DNA of 64,000 bases, from the NCBI RefSeq assembly GCF_000024785.1, contig NC_013441.1:4030001-4094000 (forward strand), read 5' to 3'. Below, piece after piece: positions 46,184 to 55,224 of this stretch (its first letter is position 1; each line of letters opens with the position of its first letter). The notes under the pieces were generated by a model. The model was not told where the DNA came from. It saw only the letters and a list, made by a program, of their open reading frames with translations, and searched no databases. The stretch is from Gordonia bronchialis DSM 43247. Its GTDB lineage: Bacteria; Actinomycetota; Actinomycetes; Mycobacteriales; Mycobacteriaceae. Position numbers and translations under genes: made by a program.

Positions 46184-46807
46184 TCACCAGATCATCGGCG
46201 CCAAGAACTTGGTGGCGAACTCTCGCACGTACTCGGGCTGCTGACGCGATTCGTCCGAGGACGGGGTCTCCAGATATGAGATGACCAGGCGCACATGAAT
46301 TTCCACCGCCTGCAACAGGTCATCCTCGGGCATCTCGGCGCCCTCGGTGCGGAGTGTCGCGGCAACACGCTGGGTCACCATGTCGATGAACAGCGACGTC
46401 ATCGACGCAGTGATGGACTTCATCTCGAGATCCGTCATCACGATGCGATGCAGCAGCGGATCCTCGACGATCATCGACGCACCCAGCGCAAAGGCCTCCA
46501 CGAGCGCGGCTTTGGGCCCCAGCCCGACCGCGGCCTCTTCCAGCTTCACCATGCCGCGCTCGTAGGCGTCGTTGGCGACGGCGAGCAGCAGGGCCTCCTT
46601 GTTGGGGAAGCGGCGATAGAGCGTGCTGCGGCTCACGCCCGCCCGCGCGGCGACCTCGTCGACGTTGGCCCGCCGAACCCCCACCGCGGTGAACTCCTCA
46701 CCCGCGGCGGCCAGGATCGCCGCCTCCTGCGCCTCCGGACTGTCGGTGTTACGGACCTTTCGGCTCGACACCGACGACGCCTTGGCCCGGACCGTGTTGC
46801 CGCTCAT
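46184..46807 (-). CDS. TetR-family transcriptional regulator
   Basis: 207 residues from the ATG at 46807, 4 bases after the P450 stop. Helix-turn-helix: ILAAAGEEFTAVGVRRANVDEVAARAGVSRSTLYRRFPNKEALLLAV. The C-terminal domain is helical. It lies between the P450 and SDR genes, so it likely controls its own operon through the palindrome at 48248-48271. M. tuberculosis Rv3058c is in an analogous position. Confidence 0.9.
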   Translation of the reverse strand: MSGNTVRAKASSVSSRKVRNTDSPEAQEAAILAAAGEEFTAVGVRRANVDEVAARAGVSRSTLYRRFPNKEALLLAVANDAYERGMVKLEEAAVGLGPKAALVEAFALGASMIVEDPLLHRIVMTDLEMKSITASMTSLFIDMVTQRVAATLRTEGAEMPEDDLLQAVEIHVRLVISYLETPSSDESRQQPEYVREFATKFLAPMIW

Positions 46808-46811
46808 CGGG

Positions 46812-48152
46812 TCACCGCCGCCGGAGCTCGACGGGGAGCTTGTCCTTGGGGACCGGCAACGAGCTGTAGTCCATCGGGATCCGATATCCCTCCGGAACCG
46901 ACCACTCGTAGCCGCGCAGCAGATGGTGCAGGATCGTCTTGATCTCCATCTGGCCAAAATACAGGCCGATGCATTTGTGGACGCCACCACCGAAGGGCAT
47001 CCACGCCATCCGGTGCCCCTTGTCCTCGGCGCGCGACTTGGTGAAGCGTTCCGGGTCGAACATGTCGGGGTTGGTGTAGAACTCGGGGTCGCGGTGATTG
47101 GTCAGCTGCGACACCGAGACGATGGTGCCCTTCGGGATGAAGAACCCCTGGACGGAGGTGTCCTTGATGGCCATCCGCGGCTGCGCCGGCACCGGCGGAC
47201 ACATGCGCAGCGATTCCTTCATGACCAGGTCGAGCGCCTCGAGCCGGCCCAGATCGTCGTATCCGAGTTCGGGATTGAGCTCGAGCGACTCCGCCCGGGC
47301 GCGCTCCTGCCACTCCGGGGACTTCGCCATCCGGTAGGCCATCTGGGTCATGGTGATCGTCGAGGTGTCGTGCGCGGCCATCAGCACGAAGATCATGTGG
47401 TTCACCACGTCCTCGTCGGTGAACCGGTGCCCCTCTTCGCTTTCGGCGTGGCAGAGCACCGAGAACAGGTCCGGGGTCTCGCGGGCACGCTTGGCGGCGA
47501 TGTTGGCGTAGAAGAACTCCTCGAGGACCTTGCGTCCGCGCAGGCCCTTCCACCAGCGGCCACCGGGAACGGGCTTGCGCACGTAGGCAACTCCGGCGCG
47601 GACCGTGTCGATGAAGGCCTTGTTCAGCTTGTCGGCCTCGTCCTTGGGGAGTTCGAGACCCAGGAACACCTCGAGTGCGACGTCGAGGGTGAGTTCTTTG
47701 AACTCGTTGAACAACTTGACGTCTCCGGTCGGCAGCGCGGCGACCCGGTCGGCGATGATGGGTTGCATCTCCTGCATGTAGCCCTTGAGGACGGTCGGGG
47801 TGAACGCCTGCTGCAGGATGTGCCGGTGGTGGCGATGCTCGTCGAAGTCGAGCAGCATGATGCCGCGATTGAAGAAGGGGCCGATGAAGTAGCTCCACGC
47901 CGGCCCGTTGGCGAAGGCGCGGTCCTTGTTCATCAGGATCTCGTTGGCGGCACGCGGACCGCCGGCCACCACGAGCTTCAGGCCGAGCGCATTGAGCCCG
48001 GAGATGTTGCCGAACTGTGCCTGCCGCTTGTCCGCATAGGTGAACGGATCGCGACGCATCTCCATCATCTCGAGAATGCCCGGGCGATTCGAGCAGGGCA
48101 CGGGGCGCAGATCGCTCTCCTGCGGAACCGGTGCGAACTCCGTTGTCGTCAT
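46812..48152 (-). CDS. Cytochrome P450, CYP136-like
   Basis: 446 residues from the ATG at 48152, preceded by GGAGGGAG. The I-helix oxygen-activation motif is AAHDTSTITM, ExxR is in MKESLRM, and the heme-ligand loop is PFGGGVHKCIGLYFG. FIGPFFNRGIMLLDFDEHRHHR and the C-terminal RIPMDYSSLPVPKDKLPV closely resemble mycobacterial CYP136. The neighbouring TetR and SDR genes repeat the Rv3057c-Rv3059 grouping. CYP136 has no firmly known substrate. No ferredoxin gene is adjacent. Confidence 0.88.
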   Translation of the reverse strand: MTTTEFAPVPQESDLRPVPCSNRPGILEMMEMRRDPFTYADKRQAQFGNISGLNALGLKLVVAGGPRAANEILMNKDRAFANGPAWSYFIGPFFNRGIMLLDFDEHRHHRHILQQAFTPTVLKGYMQEMQPIIADRVAALPTGDVKLFNEFKELTLDVALEVFLGLELPKDEADKLNKAFIDTVRAGVAYVRKPVPGGRWWKGLRGRKVLEEFFYANIAAKRARETPDLFSVLCHAESEEGHRFTDEDVVNHMIFVLMAAHDTSTITMTQMAYRMAKSPEWQERARAESLELNPELGYDDLGRLEALDLVMKESLRMCPPVPAQPRMAIKDTSVQGFFIPKGTIVSVSQLTNHRDPEFYTNPDMFDPERFTKSRAEDKGHRMAWMPFGGGVHKCIGLYFGQMEIKTILHHLLRGYEWSVPEGYRIPMDYSSLPVPKDKLPVELRRR

Positions 48153-48247
48153 GGCACTCTCCCTCCATTGGCCGGGCACGCCGGTGGCCTGTCATCCACA
48201 GGCGTCCCCGGCGCGCTGTGACCCACATCGCAACCATAACGCATGAT

Positions 48248-48271
48248 GGAACAGATTGGCCAATGTGTTCC
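48248..48271 (-). promoter_or_regulatory. Palindromic operator upstream of the P450-TetR-SDR operon
   Basis: A 24-base dyad: GGAACA and TGTTCC arms around ATTGGCCAAT, symmetric except for one position pair. It lies 96 bases before the P450 ATG and touches the stop of the upstream menC gene. Size and symmetry fit a TetR-family site, and the operon's own TetR is the obvious ligand (inference). Confidence 0.7.
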
Positions 48272-49275
48272 TACGTGTCCTGCCCGTTCCGCTGGAGCAG
48301 TGCATGGCACCGGCGAAGCCGCGCACGCCACCACCGGTCACGATCGGGTGGGGCCACGAATTGATCATCGACGCTGATCAGCGACGATCCGGCGTCGAAC
48401 CACCGCGGGTGCACGCGACCGTCGTCGGGCAGGAACGACGGTCCGACGTCGGCGGTGAACAATGATCCCGTCCCCAGTCCGCACGCGAGATCGAGACGTG
48501 GCAGCGCCGCGGCGGCCGCGACGCCGGCAGCCATCCCGACGGCACTGTCGAGCGCACTCGAGACCACCACGGGCAGGCCGATGGCCTCTGCCGTCGCCAG
48601 CGTCGCACGCATACCACCGAGCGGGGCCACCTTGACGATCGCGACATCGGCGGCGTCGGCGGCCACCACCCGCAGCGGGTCGTGCGCCTTGCGAATCGAT
48701 TCGTCGGCGGCGATCGGCACGTCAACCGCACGACGCACCTGCGCCAGTTCTTCGACGGTGGCGCAGGGCTGCTCGGCGTACTCCACCGGCCCGATCGCCC
48801 GCAGAGCCGTAATCGCCTGGGCCACCGACCACTTTCCGTTGGCATCCACGCGCACCCGGTCGACCACCGCACGGGCGGCGGCCACCCGTTCGACGTCGTC
48901 GTCAAGGTGCTGGCCGGGCTCGGCCACCTTGACCTTGGCGGTGCGCGCGCCCGGGTATCGGCTCAGCACCTCGGCGACCTGGTCGGCGGGAACCGCGGGA
49001 ACGGTCGCGTTGACCGTGACGGTCGAGCGGACCGCCGGCAGCGGACCGAGGTAGGCGGCCTCGATGCCGGCGCGCAGCCAGTTCGCCGCCTCCGCGTCGT
49101 CGTATTCGACGAAGGCGCCGAACTCCCCCCAGCCGGCGGGTCCGGCGAAGATCATCACCTCGCGGGCGAGTAGTCCGCGGAACCGTGTGCGCATCGGCAG
49201 ACGGACCACCACCGCCGACTCGAGCAACTCCTCGACCGGCGGGATTCCACCCGGGATCGCGACCTCGTTGTCCAT
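48271..49275 (-). CDS. menC: o-Succinylbenzoate synthase (enolase superfamily)
   Basis: 334 residues from the ATG at 49275, after GGAGG; the open frame begins 15 codons earlier without homology. Enolase-superfamily residues: the lysine pair in TAKVKVAEPG, metal ligands in VRVDANGKWSV, the YAEQPC segment, IAADESIRK, and VKVAPLGGMR. It dehydrates SHCHC to o-succinylbenzoate in menaquinone synthesis. No other men gene is in the window. Confidence 0.88.
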   Translation of the reverse strand: MDNEVAIPGGIPPVEELLESAVVVRLPMRTRFRGLLAREVMIFAGPAGWGEFGAFVEYDDAEAANWLRAGIEAAYLGPLPAVRSTVTVNATVPAVPADQVAEVLSRYPGARTAKVKVAEPGQHLDDDVERVAAARAVVDRVRVDANGKWSVAQAITALRAIGPVEYAEQPCATVEELAQVRRAVDVPIAADESIRKAHDPLRVVAADAADVAIVKVAPLGGMRATLATAEAIGLPVVVSSALDSAVGMAAGVAAAAALPRLDLACGLGTGSLFTADVGPSFLPDDGRVHPRWFDAGSSLISVDDQFVAPPDRDRWWRARLRRCHALLQRNGQDT

Positions 49276-49339
49276 CCGACCTCCGTCCGACGTTGAAACA
49301 AATCTTTTCAGACGTTCCAAACTGCGCTAATCTCGCGTC

Positions 49340-50278
49340 ATGACAGTGAACCAGGGATTCGAGCACGGTATCCGTGAGGCCGAACCGGTCATCGTCGACG
49401 ACACGCCGGAGACCGCAGCCGAACTGCCGTCCCCTCGTCTCGGCGCGGAGTCGCTCATCTGGAAGTTCTACGGTGATTCGCGCGGGATTCTCGGCTTCCA
49501 GCGTCTGGCGGGGACCGAGAACTGTATCGAGCAACTCGGGCAGGCCGTCCTCGACCACTCGGTGATCTTCGACGATTTCCTCGGCCGCGCCCGGCGCACC
49601 GGGCCGCCGGTGATGAAGACCGTGTACAGCACCGAACCCCAGAAATGGGGTCGTACCGTCCGCGATTTCCACCGCGACATCAAGGGCACCATCAGCGACG
49701 GGTCGCGCTATCACGCCCTCAATCCCGAATTGTTCTATTGGGCCCATGCGACATTCGTCGATCAGGTCCTCTACATCACCGACACCTTCATCCGTCGGTT
49801 GTCGTATGCGGAGAAGGTCCAGATCTTCGAGGAGAGCAAGATCTGGTATCAGCTCTACGGCGTGAGTCCACGCAGCCAGCCGCAGACCTACGACGAGTTC
49901 GTCGCCTACTGGGACGACATGCTGGATCGCTTTGTGCCGCACAAGACCATCGTCTACGCGACCGGTTACATCCGGCAGGGCCTGCCCCGGCCCAAGCGGA
50001 TACCGGCGCCGATCTGGCGGATTGTCTCTGCGCCACTGAATGCCTTCATCCGCACCGTCATCGTCGGCACGCTGCCGCGCCAGATGCGCGAGGTCTGCAA
50101 CCTGGAATGGAATGACAAGCGGGAAAAGAACTTCCAGCGCTTCGCCGCATTCATGCGAGCCATCAACCCGCTGGTCAACCGGCTGCCGCTGAAAGCCCTC
50201 TACGTGCCGTGGGCCTACGACGCGTGGCAGCAGGTGGGCGTCGATCCGCGTCCGCTGCACAACAAGCCGGCTGCCTGA
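49340..50278 (+). CDS. MpaB/DUF2236-family heme oxygenase-like protein
   Basis: 312 residues. DUF2236 markers: LIWKFYGDSRGILGFQRLAG, TVRDFHRDIKGTISDG, SRYHALNPELFYWAHATFVDQ (with the conserved histidines) and YATGYIRQGLPRP. The family includes latex-clearing protein Lcp and fungal MpaB, heme-dependent oxygenases. No signal peptide is seen. It diverges from menC with only a 64-base gap. The substrate is unknown. Confidence 0.85.
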   Translation: MTVNQGFEHGIREAEPVIVDDTPETAAELPSPRLGAESLIWKFYGDSRGILGFQRLAGTENCIEQLGQAVLDHSVIFDDFLGRARRTGPPVMKTVYSTEPQKWGRTVRDFHRDIKGTISDGSRYHALNPELFYWAHATFVDQVLYITDTFIRRLSYAEKVQIFEESKIWYQLYGVSPRSQPQTYDEFVAYWDDMLDRFVPHKTIVYATGYIRQGLPRPKRIPAPIWRIVSAPLNAFIRTVIVGTLPRQMREVCNLEWNDKREKNFQRFAAFMRAINPLVNRLPLKALYVPWAYDAWQQVGVDPRPLHNKPAA

Positions 50279-50294
50279 CGCTCAACCCGATCTG

Positions 50295-50344
50295 CCGATT
50301 GAGCCGCGACGAGCGAGCTCGCGAGCCCGACGCGGGTCGAAACC
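50295..50344. repeat. Intergenic element with GATTGAG and GTCGAAACC ends and an inner palindrome
   Basis: A 50-base element downstream of the MpaB gene. It begins CCGATTGAG, has the perfect palindrome GCGAGCTCGC at 50313-50322, and ends GTCGAAACC. Partial relatives (TGGTTGAGACGCGACC near 45229 and TGGTTGAAACGTGCGACC near 26503) also lie at gene ends. It looks like a dispersed intergenic repeat family, here between convergent genes. Confidence 0.4.
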
Positions 50345-50379
50345 ACAGGTGAGACAACACTGCGCCCCTGGCCCAGCGG

Positions 50380-51126
50380 CTAGCGGCCGAGGAAATCGGC
50401 TACACAGTCGATGAATTCGCGACTCCGGTCGCGATGCACGCTGTGGCCGGCATCGATGGTGACGAACCGTCCGTCGGGCAGTGTCTGCGCCAGGGTGGCC
50501 AGATGCCGGGGCGGGAGAAAGCTCTTCGGGCCACCGGAGATGACGAGCGTCGGGGCGCTCACCCGTGACAGGCGCGCCCACCAGTCCGGAGCGCTCTGCT
50601 CGAACTCGGTGGCCACCGCGGAGGCCATCCGCCGGTCGAAGCGCACCACGGGATACGGATTGCGGGCCAGCCACACGACGCCCCGGATTCGCTCGCCGAA
50701 ACTCGCGCCCACGGTGATCTGCTCGGCCAGATCGGCCTCGTCGCGCGGCATCGGCGGAACCTCCTCGAGAACCAGACGATGCACCCGGTCCGGCCGGTTC
50801 ATCGACAGCCGCAGCAACGCATGCGCCCCAAGGGAATGCCCGACTGCGTCGACGTCGTCGAGCCCGAGCCGCTCGAGCACGAACGACACGTCGTCGGACA
50901 GGTCGTCGAGCTGGTAGGGCCGGCCGTCCCGCCCGCTACGACCGTGCCCACGCAGGTCCATGCTGATGACCGGTCGGTCGAAGGACCGCAGATGCGCCGC
51001 AAGTGGCCGCCACGTCGAGTGATCTGAGGCCATCCCGTGCACGAGCAGAACCGGCCGCTCGGCGTCGAGGTTGCCGGACACCCGGACGGCCAGGTCCGGC
51101 GCGGATGATCGGCGGAGGATGCGCAT
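50380..51126 (-). CDS. Alpha/beta hydrolase coupled to the STAND-WD40 gene
   Basis: 248 residues from the ATG at 51126, which overlaps the stop of the large upstream gene (ATGA). Oxyanion motif LLVHGMASDHSTW, MDLRGHGRSGRDG, nucleophile AVGHSLGAHALL, and histidine in IDAGHSVHRD. The usual acid position is SGGPKSFLPP, with no aspartate, so another residue must supply the acid or activity is altered. Translation is tied to the STAND protein, so it may act with it. Confidence 0.85.
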   Translation of the reverse strand: MRILRRSSAPDLAVRVSGNLDAERPVLLVHGMASDHSTWRPLAAHLRSFDRPVISMDLRGHGRSGRDGRPYQLDDLSDDVSFVLERLGLDDVDAVGHSLGAHALLRLSMNRPDRVHRLVLEEVPPMPRDEADLAEQITVGASFGERIRGVVWLARNPYPVVRFDRRMASAVATEFEQSAPDWWARLSRVSAPTLVISGGPKSFLPPRHLATLAQTLPDGRFVTIDAGHSVHRDRSREFIDCVADFLGR

Positions 51127-54100
51127 CACCGCGGGCAGGGCGGATCGTAGGGGACGTCGGGCAGGTAGTTGCGCCACTCCGCCTTGGTGATCTGATCCCC
51201 CGGGCGGGCACACAGCTCATCCATGACCCGCGCCGCGTCGATCTCCCAGGAACGCAGAACCCCACCCTCGCCCGAGGCATACAGCCGGCCGTCGGGGGTC
51301 AGCCGGACGTCGTAGACACGTCCCGGGAAGGAGCGCAGCACCGCGACCCGCTTGGGCCCGTTGTCGCCGATGTCCCAGACCCAGACCTCGGCGTTGCTTC
51401 CCCCGGCGACGACGCGACGACCGTCGGAAGAGAATGCGGCGCTGTACAGTTCGCTGGTCGGCCCGGACATCTCCGCGACCGTGTGCGGATGACGTGGGTC
51501 GGTCACGTCGACGACCGCGACCCGCTTGTTCTCCGAAGCCGCGATCAGTCGCGTGCCCGACGCATCGAACCGCACCGAGAGTGCGGCGGTCTCGAATCGA
51601 TGGACGACGCCGAGCAGACGCGGCGTCGACGGCGTGGACAGGTCGTACACGAGGACCGCCCCGGATACCGTCGCGACGGCAACGCGGCGGCCGTCGGGGC
51701 TCAGCGAGACCCACCACGCACCGTCACCGGCGTCGAACTCGCCGACCACTCGCGGATTGCTCGGGTCGGAGGCGTCGAGCACCGTCGCCTTGCCGAGATC
51801 GGTGGCCCCGGTCACCGCGATCCCGGATCGTTCGCTGTAGTCGACCGTCTCGTTGAGACTCGACTGGGCGGGGACCCGGGACAGGATTCGTGGTGCGGCG
51901 GGATCGGTGTAGTCGGCGAAGACCACGGCGCCGCTCACCGTCCCCATGACGGCGATCCGGCCCGTACCGGACAGCACGGCGGCGCCGGAGAAGACCTCGT
52001 CGGGTGGTGGCAGCAGATCCGGCCCGGCTCTGCGCATGGTTCCCGACGACACCGCCCACTGCGTCACCCGGCCGTCGATCGTCGTGTCCGAGGCCAGGAT
52101 CCGAGTCCCGAGCCGATCCGCCGGAATCTGGTACACCGCGCCCGTCCCGATGGTGACGACCGACCGCGACGGCGGCCAGTCGACGACGATGCCGTCGGCG
52201 CCCGCCATGATCACGTGCGTACCGGCGAAGAGCACCGAGGTCACGTTGGCGGGGACGGGTAGCGACCGCGCCGGCGCGGCCGGGTCGCGCAGGTCGATGA
52301 TCCGGACCGAGTTGTCGGCGCCCCCCGCGGCGAGCTGGGTGCCGTCGGCGCTCACCGCGAGGGTCGAGATGTAGTCGTTGAAGCCGCCGTGCTGCCCGGT
52401 CCGGCGTGGTGCGGCGGGATCTCCGACGTCGAAGACGTCCACGGTGCGGCTGCGCAGTCCGGCGAACAGCGTCCGATCGTCGGGCCCGAAGGTCAGATCC
52501 TCGGCGCGCTGATTGTCGGCGCCGGCGGCGAGGTGGACCTCGCCGGCCCGGGCCAGCCGATCACCGAGGTTGCGCCACAGCTCGATCCGTCGAAACGCGG
52601 TACTCGTCGCCACCAGCGCACCCGACGGCGAGACGGCCACCGCACCTCCTTCCTCGGCAGCGGCGTCGGCCGGCATCGCGATCTGCGTCCACGAGCCGGG
52701 CCCCCACGGCACCGCGGACGAGTCCGCCGGCGTCGTCGCCGGGAGAGCCGCGGGCCGGGTCCACACGACGGCGCCGACACCGCCTACCCCGGCCACCACC
52801 AGACGGCCGTCGCGGCTGACGGCGAGGGATTCGACTTGACCGCGCACGCCCGGCAGCTCACCGATTCGCGTGGGGGCGGCCGGGTTGTCGAGCCGCCAAG
52901 CGGACACCGAGTTGCGTCCGCCCGCCAGCAACGTCGAGGTGCCGGGAACAAAGGTGACCGCACCCAGCGCCCCCTCACCCCGCCGCGTCACCTCGAAGGT
53001 GCTGGTCTGGCCGGTCACACCGTCGGGGCCCAGGCCGAACACCCGGACGTACCCCGACTGGCTCACGGCAGCGAGAATCGTCCCCCGGTCGTCGGTGGCC
53101 AGCCGGACCGGGCCGGGCCCGGCGATGAAGCGAGTCGGGACCGGGTCCCCCGCGGCCTCGATCAACCGCGACCGTGCCTGCAGGGTGGGGGCCTGCCGAT
53201 AGGCCACCATCGCACGTTGCGCGGCGAGGGCGGGGTCGCGCCGGCTCATCTCCGAGGACTGCACCGCCAGCTGGCGGCTCAATGCCTCGTTGCGGACCTC
53301 CTCGGCCTGTTGCCGCTGTTGGACCGCGTTGACCCCGGCGAGGACCGCGGTGATCGCGGCCAGCACGGCCACCACCCCGAACACCACCGCCGAGACGGCC
53401 ACCCGCCGCAGCTGACGGGCCCGGTTGCGCTCGGCCTCGGTGGCCGCCTCATGCCGCGCCTGACCGGCCTCGAGGAACTCCCGGCTGCGCTGGTCGAGCG
53501 ACACCGAGCCGGAGTCGTCGGCGAGCGTGGCGAACATCGCCAGCGTCGGGCCACCGGGCAACAGATCGTCGCGTCGCCCGTTGTCCTCCCAGTGCTCACA
53601 CAGTGTGCGCAGCCGACGTGCCAGCAGCAGGCGTTCCTGATCGGCCTCGATCCATTCGGTCAGCCGGGGCCACGCGGTGAGCAGGGCCTCGTGGGCCACC
53701 TGGGCGTACGAATCGGTGATCGTGATCAACTGGGCATCGGCGAAACGCTCGAGAACCCGGCTCGGTGTCCACTGCGGCAGCACCGCGTCGTCGGCGACCG
53801 GTTCCTCCGTCGCGAAATCGGCCAGCGCGACCGTGCGCCTGGTCACCGAATCCTCGTCGACGTTGATCATCTCCAGGATCAGGCGCCGGGCCAGGTCCTG
53901 CGCGGTCGATGGCAGTGCCTGGTAGACGCGCTCGGCGGTCTGCTCCACTGCGCCGCCGATGCGTCCCGTGGCGAGATAGTTCCCGACGGTGAGTCGTCGA
54001 CAGTCGGATCGGTCCCAGGTTGCGCGCAATGCGTGCGAGAGCAGCGGCAGCACGCCGGGTGCAGCCGCGGCCCCTGGTGGTACGACGCCCGGGGACAGTT

Positions 54101-55031
54101 CCTCGAGGAGCATGTCGACCAGGTCGTCGTCGACGGTGGCGCCGACGGCCTCGGCCGGACGCACGATCACCTCGCGCAGCTGATCCATCGTCATCGGCGG
54201 CACGACGATCTGACTGTGTTCGAGAGCGCCGGTCAGCCATGACACCGCGGCCACCTGACCGTAGAAGTCGGCACGCAACACACCGGTGGGCAGGACAGTC
54301 CGCGACACCGCCAGTTCCGCGATGCGGCGGCTGAACTCGAGCCGCCGTTCACGGCAGTTCTGGGTCCACAGTTCTTCCACCTGGTCGACGACCAGAACCG
54401 CCGGGCCCGACGCGCCGGCCAGATCGGCGATCGCACTGTCGAGGGCGGCGGTCGGGTCCTCGCCGGGGACCATGACCACCCCGCGCCAGGCGGAGAGGTC
54501 GATGCCGGGCGTATCGGGGCCGGTCTGGTCTGAGTCGGTGAGGGGGCGGCCGATCCGGCCGAGCAGACCGGAGCGGACCAAGGAGGACTTGCCCACCCCG
54601 GAGGCTCCGACCACCATCACCGTCGTCGGCCCGTCGGGTCCCCGGTGCCAGGAGTCGACCAGGTCCAGCAGACGCGCCAGGAGGTCGTCGCGACCGAACA
54701 TCAGATGTGAATCCGATTGGGAGAACTCGACGAAACCGCGGTAGGGGCAGGCGGGCCGGGTACGCCGGGAGGGGCGACGCGAGACCCGGGTCACCGCGGC
54801 CCACCACTCGGGATGCTCTGCGGCGGGTACCCCGCACACGGTGAGCACGCTCTCGAACATCTCGCGGCTCGCGGCCGTCGGCGCGTGTTGCCCGGCGAAC
54901 CAGCCGGCGACGGTACCCAGTAGTGCGTCGGCCTCGCTCGCCACGTCGCGCACGCTGAGCCCGGCGCGCTGCCGGAGTTCAGTGAGCGCGACCCCCAACT
55001 CATCGCGCGAGTGCACGCTGTCTGGACCCAT
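51126..55031 (-). CDS. HTH-STAND NTPase-WD40 repeat protein (nSTAND1-like)
   Basis: 1301 residues. An Xre-like helix-turn-helix at about 8-60 (ELGVALTELRQRAGLSVRDVASEADALLGTVAGW). The STAND NTPase domain starts at FGRDDLLARLL (112), with Walker A GASGVGKSS (142-150), Walker B AVLVVDQVEELW, and a winged-helix/superhelical part to about 540. A transmembrane helix follows (AVSAVVFGVVAVLAAITAVLAGV, about 545-568), then roughly a dozen WD40-type blades to the end (LAVSADGTQLAAGGADNSVRIIDLRD is a clear one). The NTPase is cytosolic. The WD40 side of the helix cannot be fixed. Such proteins serve as signalling or defence switches. The ligand is unknown. Confidence 0.87.
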   Translation of the reverse strand: MGPDSVHSRDELGVALTELRQRAGLSVRDVASEADALLGTVAGWFAGQHAPTAASREMFESVLTVCGVPAAEHPEWWAAVTRVSRRPSRRTRPACPYRGFVEFSQSDSHLMFGRDDLLARLLDLVDSWHRGPDGPTTVMVVGASGVGKSSLVRSGLLGRIGRPLTDSDQTGPDTPGIDLSAWRGVVMVPGEDPTAALDSAIADLAGASGPAVLVVDQVEELWTQNCRERRLEFSRRIAELAVSRTVLPTGVLRADFYGQVAAVSWLTGALEHSQIVVPPMTMDQLREVIVRPAEAVGATVDDDLVDMLLEELSPGVVPPGAAAAPGVLPLLSHALRATWDRSDCRRLTVGNYLATGRIGGAVEQTAERVYQALPSTAQDLARRLILEMINVDEDSVTRRTVALADFATEEPVADDAVLPQWTPSRVLERFADAQLITITDSYAQVAHEALLTAWPRLTEWIEADQERLLLARRLRTLCEHWEDNGRRDDLLPGGPTLAMFATLADDSGSVSLDQRSREFLEAGQARHEAATEAERNRARQLRRVAVSAVVFGVVAVLAAITAVLAGVNAVQQRQQAEEVRNEALSRQLAVQSSEMSRRDPALAAQRAMVAYRQAPTLQARSRLIEAAGDPVPTRFIAGPGPVRLATDDRGTILAAVSQSGYVRVFGLGPDGVTGQTSTFEVTRRGEGALGAVTFVPGTSTLLAGGRNSVSAWRLDNPAAPTRIGELPGVRGQVESLAVSRDGRLVVAGVGGVGAVVWTRPAALPATTPADSSAVPWGPGSWTQIAMPADAAAEEGGAVAVSPSGALVATSTAFRRIELWRNLGDRLARAGEVHLAAGADNQRAEDLTFGPDDRTLFAGLRSRTVDVFDVGDPAAPRRTGQHGGFNDYISTLAVSADGTQLAAGGADNSVRIIDLRDPAAPARSLPVPANVTSVLFAGTHVIMAGADGIVVDWPPSRSVVTIGTGAVYQIPADRLGTRILASDTTIDGRVTQWAVSSGTMRRAGPDLLPPPDEVFSGAAVLSGTGRIAVMGTVSGAVVFADYTDPAAPRILSRVPAQSSLNETVDYSERSGIAVTGATDLGKATVLDASDPSNPRVVGEFDAGDGAWWVSLSPDGRRVAVATVSGAVLVYDLSTPSTPRLLGVVHRFETAALSVRFDASGTRLIAASENKRVAVVDVTDPRHPHTVAEMSGPTSELYSAAFSSDGRRVVAGGSNAEVWVWDIGDNGPKRVAVLRSFPGRVYDVRLTPDGRLYASGEGGVLRSWEIDAARVMDELCARPGDQITKAEWRNYLPDVPYDPPCPR

Positions 55032-55081
55032 TCTCCTTGTCCCCTACCCTGCTGACATTCGCTGGTGTTGCTGCAGGTCAG

Positions 55082-55102
55082 CGTATCGACACACGTATCG
55101 AC
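55082..55102. promoter_or_regulatory. Tandem direct repeat in the STAND/LuxR divergent region
   Basis: CGTATCGAC occurs twice (55082-55090 and 55094-55102), 12 bases apart, about one helical turn. The site lies between the STAND gene start (55031) and the small LuxR-type gene (55225). Spacing and place suggest a regulator site, perhaps for the LuxR protein itself. Confidence 0.4.
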
Positions 55103-55224
55103 TTATGTCTGAACCCCGTCGTGGGGGAACGCCGGCTGCCGCAACGGCGAAGATTCAGGTGTCGCGACGCTCCCCCGCCGCGATTCACGCGCCGCCGAAG
55201 CCGCGGCCTCATCCGGAGGATGCA

